This document shows, piece after piece, positions 9,396 through 18,101 of a DNA stretch of 64,000 nt. Origin of the DNA: JAYFQE01 sp034927345 (GTDB lineage: Bacteria > Bacillota > Clostridia > Saccharofermentanales > UBA5734); assembly GCA_034927345.1 (NCBI GenBank), contig JAYFQE010000015.1, forward strand, positions 124,001 to 188,000. Reading direction: 5' to 3'. The translations under genes and the position numbers were made by a program. How positions within the stretch are numbered: the first letter of the stretch is position 1; each line of letters starts with the position of its first letter. The notes under the pieces are model-generated. The model saw only the letters and a program-made list of their open reading frames with translations, was not told the origin of the DNA and did no database searches.

Positions 9396-10547
9396 ATGAA
9401 GATTGTATTTCCGGATTATGAAAACAGTATACTCGGCGTGGCATCCTCACTGCTGCATCATTTTGGCATCCTCACGCCGCATCCGGGGCTTGAACAGGTT
9501 GATAAACTGCTGACTCTGCCGTGTAAGAATATTGTGCTGCTGATTCTGGACGGCTTGGGCAGCGCATGTCTGCATCGGCTGAGTCCGCCGGAGAGCTTTT
9601 TGCGGCGGCATTATCTGACGGATCTTTCATCGGTATACCCTTGCACGACAACGGCTGCGACGACCTCCCTTCTGACAGGATTGTCGCCGCTCGAGCATGG
9701 ATGGATCGGCTGGAACGCCTGGTTCAAGGAATATGGCCGGATTGTCGATCTGTTTCTCGATCGCGATAGTTTCGCCGGAATAACGATAGAACCTTCGCCG
9801 GCGCAAAGTCTGCTGCCTTTTGAAGATGTGGTGGCAAAAATCGAACGTTCAAAGGACAGTTCAGATGAGAATAGCGTTCAATGCCGCCGAGTGCTGCCGC
9901 CTTTTGCGGAAAATGGCGTCAGCCATTTTGCTGATTTTGTTGACAAAGTCGGGGCTTTTTGCCGGGAACCCGGCCGTCGGCTGATTCTGGGCTATTGGTA
10001 TGAGCCGGATACCCTGATGCACCGGGAAGGGCCCTATAGTCCGGAAGTCCGGCAGGAGCTTGAAACGATGGACCAATTCCTGACTCGGCTGGACAGCGGC
10101 CTCGACGACACGCTGATGATCATAACGGCTGATCACGGACAAGTGGAAATAACCCGCGAAGTTTTTCTGGATGATATCCCGGATCTGATGGACTGCCTGA
10201 TTTTGCCGCCTTCTCTGGAGGTCAGAGCTGCGTCCCTCTTTGTCAAACCCAGCGCGATCACCCGTTTCGAATCGCTTTTCCAGGAGCGTCTGGGCGACTG
10301 CTTCCTGCTGATGCCGCACCGGGAAGTGCTGGAACGCGGCCTTTTCGGGTCGGGCACTCCTCATCGGAAAATCGATGACTTCCTCGGCGATTATCTGGCT
10401 TGCGGCACCGGGCAGACCATCCTGCGCTACCGGAGCTTGTTCAATCGGCCGCGAACGCCTTTTAAAGGCCATCATGCCGGATTATGCGAAGAAGAAATGC
10501 TGGTGCCCCTGATCGCCAGCGAGCCGCACACAAAGATAACCTGTTGA
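9396..10547 (+). CDS. Alkaline-phosphatase-superfamily phosphodiesterase (NPP/PglZ-like)
   Basis: Predicted cytoplasmic metal-dependent phosphodiesterase or nucleotide pyrophosphatase-like enzyme. Features of the fold are Asp52 in LLILDGLGS (metal), a probable Thr85 nucleophile in VYPCTTTAATTSLLTG, the ITADHGQVEI metal site and GHHAGL near the C-terminus. It lacks the CxPxR sulfatase signature, so it is not a target of the sulfatase-maturase found elsewhere in the window. The start has an excellent AAAGGAGG site. It is divergent from the DeoR/MFS pair, with a TATAAT at 9354-9359. The reaction class is supported by motifs; the substrate is unknown. Confidence 0.8.
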   Translation: MKIVFPDYENSILGVASSLLHHFGILTPHPGLEQVDKLLTLPCKNIVLLILDGLGSACLHRLSPPESFLRRHYLTDLSSVYPCTTTAATTSLLTGLSPLEHGWIGWNAWFKEYGRIVDLFLDRDSFAGITIEPSPAQSLLPFEDVVAKIERSKDSSDENSVQCRRVLPPFAENGVSHFADFVDKVGAFCREPGRRLILGYWYEPDTLMHREGPYSPEVRQELETMDQFLTRLDSGLDDTLMIITADHGQVEITREVFLDDIPDLMDCLILPPSLEVRAASLFVKPSAITRFESLFQERLGDCFLLMPHREVLERGLFGSGTPHRKIDDFLGDYLACGTGQTILRYRSLFNRPRTPFKGHHAGLCEEEMLVPLIASEPHTKITC

Positions 10548-10584
10548 TTCAGACCGCGCAGAAATGCCGTCCGGTATGTTGCGG

Positions 10585-12144
10585 TTATTCGTTATTTCCG
10601 GTCGCGTTTTTACTCCAGACAATCAGCAGGCACAGGATTAACCCATAAGCACCGCCGCCGCCGATAAAGCATATTTTGACGGCATAATCGGATAATAAGG
10701 CTACTTCCTTTAAGGTGTCCTGGAAATTGCCGGTGATCAGCAGGCCTAGAAGAAAAGCAAGGACAACCAGGCCTGCAGTCATGAATAAGCCCAGAACCAG
10801 CCCGGTCGCCAGGCAGAACAAGGGCATCGCCCATGCCAGGGAACCGGAAGAAGCCTGGAAAGCCCGTTCATTTTTATCCAATCTGGCCTGCAAAGCCATC
10901 TTGGCTGCCGCCGTGGCGTAAGCCGGCACCTTTTTGTTTATTTCTTCGTACAAATTATAAGAATCATAAGAACTGCCCGACGTAAAGGACAAAATCCGGC
11001 CATATCGTTTTCCCTTCACGTAATCATTGAAAAAAGCGGTTTCCGATCTTATTTGATCGCGCTTATCCCGTTCATTGTCCCTGAGAAAAACCGTTGAACA
11101 AATAAAATCGAGATGAATATGGTTTCGGGATACGGATTCCCTACAATAAACTGCGGCGTTCATACTCCGCTCATGATAGTGGAAGTGAGGCATCTCGTTC
11201 TTCAAGAGAACATGGAAGCCGTTAAGCTCGGATTCCTGGCGGAAATTAGGATACTTGCCGGTAAATCCGCGGCTTTTCATCACATGAGTGACCAGTTCGG
11301 CAATCTGAACTTGCCGCAATAAAGGAACAAACGTCTCATATTTATTCTTGTACGGTGCAGCGCCGGCCCCGAATCGATCGATCAAAGCGATCACGAAGGC
11401 TTCGTTCTGAGCTTGGGTAAAGGCGGATCTGAGCCGTTTAAACGCCGCTTTCTGCGCCTGCCCGGTTTGAGCCGCTCCGATATCCTGCAGAATTGGCGGG
11501 ATATCGGGACTTTTGGTTTCTTGAGCAAGCTGCAGAAGCCTGTCCAATCCGGTGTGATCAAGCCGGACGGCGCAAGCTTTCGACTTGGCGTCGGCTTGAT
11601 CGTTGCGGGTCGTTTCCTCGACATACCGGGCAATCGGCTGCAGATCCTTCTCCTGATCATTGAGAAATTCATCGCCCAGAATTTCCGTTTTCAGGATGAT
11701 GGCGCCGGACAGGTTGTAAAGCTTGTTCAGAAGACTATTCTGATTAAAGAGCGGGCAGGCGCGGCGATAATCCCAAAGGTTAATTTCGCCGGTTATGTTT
11801 TGACAAATCAGCTTAATTTCCTCTTTGTCGCTGCCGCTTGTTTGCAGAAAAGAAAAACCATAACCGGTCATGGATTTTTCAACTTCGACATGGATCAAGG
11901 ATGCGTCTGGTTTGAGACTGCCCATGGAAAAAACGGCTTTAGTAAGGATGATCCTGGCTGTGAACACCGGATGATCCACGACGGTAAAGATAATAGCTCC
12001 GGATTCTATATGCCAGGCGGCGCTTCGGGCAGATCCAAAGGAGTGAAAAAACATCCGGACTATAGGCTCAGGCAGCCGGCAATCCTGCAGGATTATCTTA
12101 AAAGATTCATCATAAGCTTCATTGACTTGATTAAGATTTTGCAT
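10585..12144 (-). CDS. Unrecognised protein with C-terminal membrane helices
   Basis: I do not recognise this 519-residue protein with certainty; it may be related to DUF3878-type Firmicutes proteins (unverified). The ATG at 12144 is preceded by GGAGG at a good distance; a longer reading from a TTG at 12180 would overlap that site. The first 430 residues are soluble, with no signal peptide. A middle segment of about 100 residues is helical and glutamine/alanine rich. The last 90 residues hold two or three hydrophobic helices (around ATGLVLGLFMTAGLVVLAFL and ICFIGGGGAYGLILCLLIVW), so it is probably anchored with its bulk inside the cell. It is divergent from the beta-lactamase-fold gene. Confidence 0.7.
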   Translation of the reverse strand: MQNLNQVNEAYDESFKIILQDCRLPEPIVRMFFHSFGSARSAAWHIESGAIIFTVVDHPVFTARIILTKAVFSMGSLKPDASLIHVEVEKSMTGYGFSFLQTSGSDKEEIKLICQNITGEINLWDYRRACPLFNQNSLLNKLYNLSGAIILKTEILGDEFLNDQEKDLQPIARYVEETTRNDQADAKSKACAVRLDHTGLDRLLQLAQETKSPDIPPILQDIGAAQTGQAQKAAFKRLRSAFTQAQNEAFVIALIDRFGAGAAPYKNKYETFVPLLRQVQIAELVTHVMKSRGFTGKYPNFRQESELNGFHVLLKNEMPHFHYHERSMNAAVYCRESVSRNHIHLDFICSTVFLRDNERDKRDQIRSETAFFNDYVKGKRYGRILSFTSGSSYDSYNLYEEINKKVPAYATAAAKMALQARLDKNERAFQASSGSLAWAMPLFCLATGLVLGLFMTAGLVVLAFLLGLLITGNFQDTLKEVALLSDYAVKICFIGGGGAYGLILCLLIVWSKNATGNNE

Positions 12145-12295
12145 ATAGCCTCCACATTCGTATTTTATTATATCCGGCAATATAAATGCAAGATTATGGC
12201 TTGTCCGGCATAAAAATATTTATGTTTCTCTTAGCCCAGAGAAAGTAAAGTCGTCTATAATGAGGATAGACAGGACCATGAAAGAAGGAATTCGT

Positions 12296-13366
12296 ATGTC
12301 CGAATTTAATGATCCTTTTGTTATTGTCCGCCAGATGGTGCAACAAGGCGCGGAAGACGGCACATACCCTTCTGCCGCTGTTGCTGTAGGCGTCGGCGGT
12401 CAAACCCTGGTTCGTGAAGCATATGGCGCCGCCCGGCCGGAAACCTTATTCGATATGGCCAGTATGTCCAAAGTGCTGGCGACGACGATGATTGCTTTTC
12501 AAATGATCGAAGCAGGCAAGCTTTGCCTGACTGATTCAGTCGGCAGCTTCTTTCAGGCTCCGCCCGATAAATCCGATATCACGGTTTTTCAGCTGATGAC
12601 TCATACGAGCGGGATTCCGGCGCATTTCCATCTGGCCGATCTGACGGATGATCCGTCGCGGGCCGCCGATGTGATCCTGGCGCAGCCGCTGGCTGCCTGT
12701 CCGGGACAGATGACGGTTTATTCCTGCATGGGTTATATCCTTCTGGGTAAAATCCTTGAGCAGATCGGCGGCCGGCCGCTCGATCAACTGGCTGAAAGCC
12801 TGGTTTTCGGTCCGCTCGGCATGAAACGGACAACCTATCATCCAAAGGCCGGGGACGATATAGCGCCGACGGAGCGGAACCGGGAAACCGGACAATATTT
12901 GCGGGGAATTGTCCACGATGAGAATGCTCGGTTCCTGAACGGTATTTCCGCCAATGCGGGCGTTTTCAGCACGCTGGATGATATTGCCTTGTTTGCCCGG
13001 ATGCTGGCTTCGGGCGGCAGGCTGCCGAACGGCACCCCTTATCTGAGTACGGCGATGTTTGCTTTGGCAGCCGCCAATCATACGCCGGGCATGACGGAAA
13101 ATCGCGGCCTCGGCTTTAAGCTGGCCGGCGGCGAGGGCAATTTCATGGGCGATTTGTTTCCGGCGCGATCAATCGGGCATACCGGATTCACCGGCACCAG
13201 TCTAGTTGTGGATCCCGGCAGCGGCCTTTATGTTGTTCTGCTGACCAACCGCGTGCATCCGACCCGCGACAATATCGGAATCATCCGATTCCGAAAGCTT
13301 CTGCACAATGCCGTTTACGCCGCCTTCAGCCGATCGCTGGCACAATCTGCATGGAGATATGATTGA
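12296..13366 (+). CDS. Beta-lactamase-fold serine hydrolase (class C / esterase)
   Basis: Serine hydrolase of the penicillin-binding-protein/beta-lactamase fold; without a signal peptide it is likely a cytoplasmic esterase or peptidase, not a resistance enzyme. The SxxK motif is Ser56-Met-Ser-Lys59 in FDMASMSKVL. The second motif is Tyr-Ser-Cys (YSCMGYILLG), where class C enzymes have YxN. The third region is HTGFTGTS near the C-terminus, an HTG form of the usual KTG. The start chosen has AAGGAA 7 nt upstream; an earlier in-frame start at 12260 has none. It leads a run of four genes with 19-26 nt gaps. A TATAAT lies at 12256-12261. Confidence 0.88.
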   Translation: MSEFNDPFVIVRQMVQQGAEDGTYPSAAVAVGVGGQTLVREAYGAARPETLFDMASMSKVLATTMIAFQMIEAGKLCLTDSVGSFFQAPPDKSDITVFQLMTHTSGIPAHFHLADLTDDPSRAADVILAQPLAACPGQMTVYSCMGYILLGKILEQIGGRPLDQLAESLVFGPLGMKRTTYHPKAGDDIAPTERNRETGQYLRGIVHDENARFLNGISANAGVFSTLDDIALFARMLASGGRLPNGTPYLSTAMFALAAANHTPGMTENRGLGFKLAGGEGNFMGDLFPARSIGHTGFTGTSLVVDPGSGLYVVLLTNRVHPTRDNIGIIRFRKLLHNAVYAAFSRSLAQSAWRYD

Positions 13367-13385
13367 AAATAAGGAGATAGAAATC

Positions 13386-15428
13386 ATGTCCAGTTTGGTT
13401 TTTTGCGACTATGAAATGCCCTCTGCTTCGCTGGGCAAGCCAAATCCTTTGCCGGATATTCGGAATTCAGGGGATCAACATGCGTCGATTGTTATCGATG
13501 AAAAAACGGTCACGGCGGATGAAGCCCGGTATATGGGCTGGGGCCATGTAAATGGCATTTTACCTTATCTGATCCAAGATGGTTATAACCGGATTAAAAA
13601 ACCTCGAATCTGGAAGGCTGCGGTGTTGGAAAACCGGTATATCCGCGCTGTTTTTCTGCCGGAACTAGGCGGCCGGCTATGGTCGCTGATCGATAAAACG
13701 ACCAGCCATGAATTGCTGCACTGCAATCCCGTGTTTCAACCGTGCAACTTGGCGCTTCGCAATGCCTGGATTTCCGGCGGTGTGGAATGGAATATCGGCA
13801 TCATCGGTCATTCACCGTTTACTGTAGATAAAATGTTTGTCGAGACGCTGTCGCTGGCAGATGGTACGCCGGTCCTGCGCATGTATCAATATGAACGGAT
13901 ACGCCGCCTGGTTTATCGGGTTGAAGCCATACTGCCGGACGACGCTCATCATCTATATGTTCGGGTACGCATCGACAATACAGCCGATACGGATACCGCG
14001 GTCTATTGGTGGAGCAATATGGCCGTTGATGAACGGGAAGATGTCCGTGTCGTCGTGCCGGCGGATAAAGCTTTCCGTTATGGTTATGGCGGTAAACTGG
14101 CGAAAGTCGGCGTCCCCTATATGATCGTGGAGGCTGAAAAGCTTAAAAACAGCAAGGGCTTATCAGGAACTCTTCTTTGGGATATCAGCCGGACGACCGG
14201 GCTGCCGCAAGCCATGGATTTCTTTTTTGATCTGCCCCGGGGACAACGGCGATGGATCTCAGCAGTTGGCGGCGATGGATATGGCTTTGTCCAGTCTTCG
14301 ACCGATGTGCTGCAGGGCCGTAAATTGTTTGTCTGGGGCATGGGGACAGGCGGCCGCAACTGGCAGGCCTTTTTGTCCAAACCAGGCAGCGCTTATCTGG
14401 AGATACAAGCCGGGCTGGCGCATACGCAGCTGGAGCATTTGCCGATGAAAAGCGGCCAGGTTATCAGCTGGATGGAAACATATGGACCGATAACGGCCGA
14501 TGCCGCGCTGGTACAGGGTACAGACTGGCGAGCCGCGGCCGAGTCTCTGGGAAATGCCCTGGAGAAGACCTGCCCGCGCGCTGATGTGGATAAAATGCTG
14601 GCAGCAGCCGAACAAGGCCTCGGCGGCCATTCCGGACAGATCATCTTTGCCGGCGCCGGCTGGGCTCATGTCCAGCAAGCCTTACTGCAAGAGAAATTTC
14701 ACGACGGCGGTTTGCGTTTTCCGAGACGTCACCTTGGCATTCAGGAAAGAATCTGGTTACAGCTGGCTCGCGAACGAAGCTTGCCCTGTCCGGATCCCTT
14801 GAAGGAACCGGGCAGTTATCAGATAGGACCGGAGTGGGAGACTCTACTCGGCGACACGATCCGCGAGGGCGGCAGCCGTCATTGGTTTGGCTATTACCAG
14901 TATGCGGTCACTCGGGTGTACGCAGGGAAATTGCGTGAGGCGGATGAAGCCTTTAGCCAATCGCTGGATTGCTCCGCTAATCCGTGGGCGCTGCGTTGTA
15001 AAGCGGTGATCCGGCAGATGGCCGGTAATGAACAAGAAGCGGCCGAATTGTTGAAACAGGCTGTCCGCATGCTTCCTGAACGCAATATCGCCAAAGAAGC
15101 ACTAATATCCTTAAGCAAGGCCGGCCGGCCTCAAGAGGTCATTCAGGTCTATCGGACACTGCCGGCCGCAGTCCGTAAACTGGGACGCCTGAAGGTGGTC
15201 CTGATCGAAGCGTTGTTGGATACCGGTGCTATTGCTGAAGCTGAGCGTATGCTTAATGATAAAATAGAGCTGAGCGATGTGCGTGAGGGCGAAGTCAAGC
15301 TGACCGATCTTTGGTTTCGCCTATATGCCATGAAACAGGGCGGAACCGGCCGGCCCGGCGATCCTCTGCTCGAGCAGGCAAAGCGGGAACGCACACCGCC
15401 GGTCCATCTGGATTTTAGAATGCAGTAA
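13386..15428 (+). CDS. DUF5107-like carbohydrate-binding-fold protein with TPR-like C-terminus
   Basis: A 680-residue cytoplasmic protein. The first 370 residues resemble the DUF5107 family, which has a galactose-mutarotase-like beta-sandwich; the segments FLPELGGRLWSLIDKTT and NAWISGGVEWNIG are typical. The last 250 residues are helical with tetratricopeptide-like repeats (ALRCKAVIRQMAGNEQEAAELL and following). The family is common in saccharolytic Firmicutes and Bacteroidetes, often near glycosidases, but its reaction is not established. ATG at 13386 has AAGGAG 9 nt upstream; the reading frame stays open upstream into the hydrolase gene, but without a start signal. It is probably co-transcribed with its neighbours. 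Confidence 0.8.
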   Translation: MSSLVFCDYEMPSASLGKPNPLPDIRNSGDQHASIVIDEKTVTADEARYMGWGHVNGILPYLIQDGYNRIKKPRIWKAAVLENRYIRAVFLPELGGRLWSLIDKTTSHELLHCNPVFQPCNLALRNAWISGGVEWNIGIIGHSPFTVDKMFVETLSLADGTPVLRMYQYERIRRLVYRVEAILPDDAHHLYVRVRIDNTADTDTAVYWWSNMAVDEREDVRVVVPADKAFRYGYGGKLAKVGVPYMIVEAEKLKNSKGLSGTLLWDISRTTGLPQAMDFFFDLPRGQRRWISAVGGDGYGFVQSSTDVLQGRKLFVWGMGTGGRNWQAFLSKPGSAYLEIQAGLAHTQLEHLPMKSGQVISWMETYGPITADAALVQGTDWRAAAESLGNALEKTCPRADVDKMLAAAEQGLGGHSGQIIFAGAGWAHVQQALLQEKFHDGGLRFPRRHLGIQERIWLQLARERSLPCPDPLKEPGSYQIGPEWETLLGDTIREGGSRHWFGYYQYAVTRVYAGKLREADEAFSQSLDCSANPWALRCKAVIRQMAGNEQEAAELLKQAVRMLPERNIAKEALISLSKAGRPQEVIQVYRTLPAAVRKLGRLKVVLIEALLDTGAIAEAERMLNDKIELSDVREGEVKLTDLWFRLYAMKQGGTGRPGDPLLEQAKRERTPPVHLDFRMQ

Positions 15429-15454
15429 GCTGCAGGTTCGACAGGAGGAATAAT

Positions 15455-15946
15455 ATGGAACTCGTATTGATTCGCCATGGAAAAGCTGAAGAGCGGGGCG
15501 ATCCGTCACTGGATGCGAAAAGAGCTTTGACGGCTGAAGGCAGGAAAAAACTTCAAAAATCCATGCCCAGCCTTCGATTTTTTATCGAAAAGACCGATCA
15601 GATGCTGATCTGGTCCAGCCGGCTGGACCGCGCGGCGCAAACGGCAGATATTGTGGCCGGAATATTTAACACGCCCGAAATTGATTATCATGAATTTATC
15701 AGCGAGGGTACTTTTGCGGACTTGCTCGAAACGCTGGCGGCTGTGAAACCGTCGGATACGGTGCTGGTGGTCGGCCATGAACCGTATCTCGGCCTTTGGA
15801 GCCAGCAATTGTGCGGATTGACTTTGCCTTTTAAAAAAGGCGCGGCAGCCGGATTTTCTATTACCGGTTTTGATCCGCCGGAAGCAGAGCTTATCTGGTT
15901 TGCCCAACCGCAAACCCTGACGCGAATGAATCGGGACAACAGGTGA
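15455..15946 (+). CDS. sixA: Phosphohistidine phosphatase SixA-like
   Basis: Small histidine-phosphatase-superfamily enzyme that removes phosphate from phosphohistidine or related groups. The catalytic RHG triad is Arg7-His8-Gly9 (LIRHGKAEERG). A second conserved region is SSRLDRAAQTADIV, and the second catalytic His lies in VVGHEPYLG. The 163-residue length fits SixA, which lacks the insertions of larger phosphoglycerate mutases. AGGAGG precedes the start. The stop overlaps a GTG that could start the next gene, so the two are coupled. The biological partner is unknown. Confidence 0.88.
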   Translation: MELVLIRHGKAEERGDPSLDAKRALTAEGRKKLQKSMPSLRFFIEKTDQMLIWSSRLDRAAQTADIVAGIFNTPEIDYHEFISEGTFADLLETLAAVKPSDTVLVVGHEPYLGLWSQQLCGLTLPFKKGAAAGFSITGFDPPEAELIWFAQPQTLTRMNRDNR

Positions 15947-15954
15947 AAGCGATC

Positions 15955-16677
15955 ATGAAACCAGTTATTTTGTTGACTCAGAAGTATAAAGCAGATGCCG
16001 ATCGCTTTGGCGACGGCGTTATTTATTGTTTGAAATCCAGTTATGCCCAAGCGATAAGCCGGGCCGGCGGCGTTCCCATATTGGGCGCCGGGGGCGATCC
16101 GGAGGATTATGCCCGTTTGGCCGACGGGATTATTTTTACCGGCGGTATCGATATCGAACCGATCCGATATGGCCAGAAAACCTTAACGGAAACGGTTGTA
16201 TTCGACCGGAATCTGGATGATATGGAAATCAGGCTTTATCAGGCTTTTGCCAGCCGGAAGAAACCGATTTTCGGGATATGCCGCGGCATCCAGACCATTA
16301 ATGTCGCCGCCGGCGGGACGCTTTGGCAGGACATAACCGTCCAGCTGAACAGCCCGGATGACCATCGGACGGAGATACTCCGGGAAAAAAACGCCCATTG
16401 GGTCCAGACCACGCCGGGCAGCCTGATCAATAAGCTTATCGGCGACAGAACGCCGACTAATTCTTATCATCATCAGGCCGTGCGTGATTGCGCGCCCGGA
16501 TTTCAGGTTACAGCCCGGACCGGCGACGGCATTGTCGAAGCGATCGAACATGAATCTCTGCCGATTTTTGCCGTTCAATGGCATCCGGAGCGAATGATCG
16601 GCGATGAGCGAGGGGATCTGCCGGACATGAGCGGCTTGTTCCGCCATTTTGTCTCGATCTGCGCGGAAGGCAGATAA
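15955..16677 (+). CDS. Class I glutamine amidotransferase-like hydrolase (PuuD type)
   Basis: Predicted gamma-glutamyl hydrolase of the peptidase C26 family, whose PuuD member cleaves gamma-glutamyl-GABA in putrescine breakdown. The nucleophile is Cys109 in FGICRGIQTINV and the His-Glu pair is His210/Glu212 in QWHPER. GIIFTGGIDIEP is the usual oxyanion-side loop, and SYHHQAV is the family's ligand region. The ATG at 15955 has AGGTGA 8 nt upstream; a GTG at 15943 that overlaps the sixA stop would add four residues. It is the last gene of the four-gene run. The exact substrate cannot be told from sequence. Confidence 0.85.
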   Translation: MKPVILLTQKYKADADRFGDGVIYCLKSSYAQAISRAGGVPILGAGGDPEDYARLADGIIFTGGIDIEPIRYGQKTLTETVVFDRNLDDMEIRLYQAFASRKKPIFGICRGIQTINVAAGGTLWQDITVQLNSPDDHRTEILREKNAHWVQTTPGSLINKLIGDRTPTNSYHHQAVRDCAPGFQVTARTGDGIVEAIEHESLPIFAVQWHPERMIGDERGDLPDMSGLFRHFVSICAEGR

Positions 16678-16730
16678 ATAACCGGCAGATCAAGATTCCG
16701 GCCGGCCGATGATGCCGCCGGCAAATAATA

Positions 16731-16798
16731 ACCACTGACCGGCGAAATCCGACCACTGGCCGTATTCGTCTTTTCATCCTGATAAAACGGCCTATAAT
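16731..16798 (+). promoter_or_regulatory. Promoter and LytTR-type direct repeats
   Basis: Two near-identical 9-11 bp direct repeats (ACCACTGAC at 16731 and ACCACTGGC at 16752) are spaced 21 bp start to start, that is two helical turns. They lie just upstream of a TTTTCA(16771-16776)-N16-TATAAT(16793-16798) promoter of the LytTR gene. Regulators of this family bind paired direct repeats with such spacing, so this is a probable autoregulatory site. Confidence 0.6.
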
Positions 16799-16818
16799 CT
16801 GTTTATGAGGTAAACGTC

Positions 16819-17286
16819 ATGCAGGTGCGAGTAGAACGGATCGATAAAGGCAAGCCGGAGGAAGTGGTGATCTACTGCAGGGAAACCACGCCCGAGGTCG
16901 AGTCGATCATCCGGAGAATCAGTCAGCCGGAGAAATCCCGCCCGCTGCCGCCTTTTTATAAAGGAGAAGAACAGGTTTATTTATCTCTGCGGGAAATCCT
17001 GTTTTTCGAGACGGATTCGGAACGGGTTTTCGCCCATACAACCGATCAAGCCTACGAGGCCCGCCTGCGTTTATACGAACTGGAATCCATGCTGCCGGGA
17101 TATTTTATTCGCGTATCCCGATCAGCCATTGTCAGTACGCTGTATGTTTTTTCGATTCGAAAAAGCCTGACCGGCGTCAACTTGATTTCGTTTCGCCAGT
17201 CACACAAGGAAGTTTATGGGTCGCGCCTGTACAGCCGGGAGCTGTTCAGAAAAATGAATGAGAGGTTTATGTATGAAAACGGGTAA
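16819..17286 (+). CDS. LytTR-domain DNA-binding regulator
   Basis: Stand-alone transcription factor of 155 residues with no receiver domain. Residues about 50-150 form the LytTR beta-type DNA-binding domain (VYLSLREILFFETDSERVFAHT, then MLPGYFIRVSRSAIVSTLYV). The first 45 residues (VRVERIDKGKPEEVVIYCRETTPEVESIIRRI) are the short N-terminal cap seen in single-domain LytTR proteins of Firmicutes. GAGG precedes the start. The next gene starts inside its 3' end by 14 nt. Such LytTR/membrane-protein pairs often work as a regulator held by its membrane partner, which is inference here. Confidence 0.9.
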   Translation: MQVRVERIDKGKPEEVVIYCRETTPEVESIIRRISQPEKSRPLPPFYKGEEQVYLSLREILFFETDSERVFAHTTDQAYEARLRLYELESMLPGYFIRVSRSAIVSTLYVFSIRKSLTGVNLISFRQSHKEVYGSRLYSRELFRKMNERFMYENG

Positions 17287-17977
17287 AATCCTTTGGGGCC
17301 TGCTGATCGTCGGCTGCGGCGTAATGCTGCTTTTAGCTGCCCTGGGCTTCGACGCGAAGAATGATGATATATACCGGATCATCGGCAGTATCCTGCTTGT
17401 CGGCATCGCGGTGACCAGTCTGGTCAAATTGCACTTCTTCCTGACAACAATTGCCGTGGCATTGGGCATTTACTTATGGCGGAGCCCGCTGGGCATACCG
17501 GATATGGATCTTTGGCTGCTGCTGCTTGCCGCTGCCGTGCTGGGAATCGGCGTATCGATCATTTTCCATAAAAAAGGGACTCACGTGAAGACTTGTTTCA
17601 AGGAAAGCCATAAGGATCGGATTAACGAAGAGACCTTAACGAATGACGAAATCGTCAATATTGACGCCAGCTTTGACGAACATACGAAGTATGTCCATGC
17701 CAACAATCTCAAGAAAGTCAATATTTCCAGCAACTTTGCCTCGATAAAGGTTTATTTCGACCAATGCCAGATCAGCAGCGACGGTCTGACGATCAATATC
17801 AGCGGCAATTTCTCCGGGATTGTGCTGACGCTGCCCAGATCCTGGATCGTCGAGAACCACATCAGCACCTTTGCCGCGGCAGTCAATCAAGATGACGACA
17901 ATAGGATTGTTGAGGGAAGCAAAGTCATTTTGAACGGCAGCCTGAACTTTGCCGATGTAAAAATCGTCCGCGTATAA
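17273..17977 (+). CDS. LiaF-like membrane protein (cell-envelope response type)
   Basis: A 234-residue protein with four hydrophobic helices in the first 105 residues (GKILWGLLIVGCGVMLLL; IIGSILLVGIAVTSL; LTTIAVALGIYLW; LWLLLLAAAVLGIGVSIIF). The last 110 residues are a soluble beta-rich domain (VNIDASFDEHTKYVHANNLKKV and following) like the C-terminal domain of LiaF/VraT-type proteins. The ATG at 17273 has GAGAGG 7 nt upstream; an ATG at 17258 has none. It overlaps the LytTR gene by 14 nt and is probably its partner, modulating the regulator in response to envelope stress. Confidence 0.78.
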   Translation: MKTGKILWGLLIVGCGVMLLLAALGFDAKNDDIYRIIGSILLVGIAVTSLVKLHFFLTTIAVALGIYLWRSPLGIPDMDLWLLLLAAAVLGIGVSIIFHKKGTHVKTCFKESHKDRINEETLTNDEIVNIDASFDEHTKYVHANNLKKVNISSNFASIKVYFDQCQISSDGLTINISGNFSGIVLTLPRSWIVENHISTFAAAVNQDDDNRIVEGSKVILNGSLNFADVKIVRV

Positions 17978-18010
17978 AATAAGTTATTTCAAGGTAATAT
18001 AGAGCGTGAA

Positions 18011-18056
18011 ACAAATAAGCTGAGATGGCCCAATGATGCCGCTCAGCTTATTTTGT
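18011..18056 (+). terminator. Terminator-like hairpin after the LiaF-like gene
   Basis: Inverted repeat with a 9-bp perfect core (TAAGCTGAG pairing with CTCAGCTTA), extended by an ACAAA/TTTTGT edge, and a loop of about 17 nt. The downstream side runs into TTTTGTTG. It lies between the LiaF-like gene and the AT-rich ATPase gene and could act in both directions. Confidence 0.55.
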
Positions 18057-18101
18057 TGATTAAGGCAAATTCAGGTGGATTCTCTCCAAAAATAAAAGTT
18101 T

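Noticed and set aside
9861..10475. Long antisense open frame inside the phosphodiesterase gene
   Set aside because: It is a mirror of a GC-rich coding region with no ribosome site and no domain. Several similar antisense frames (for example 29542-30402, 41033-41830, 32605-33165) were dropped for the same reason.
11413..12213. Plus-strand open frame of 266 codons opposite the unrecognised protein
   Set aside because: The minus-strand reading has the better ribosome site, a domain-like layout and a clear membrane C-terminus; the plus frame has none of these.
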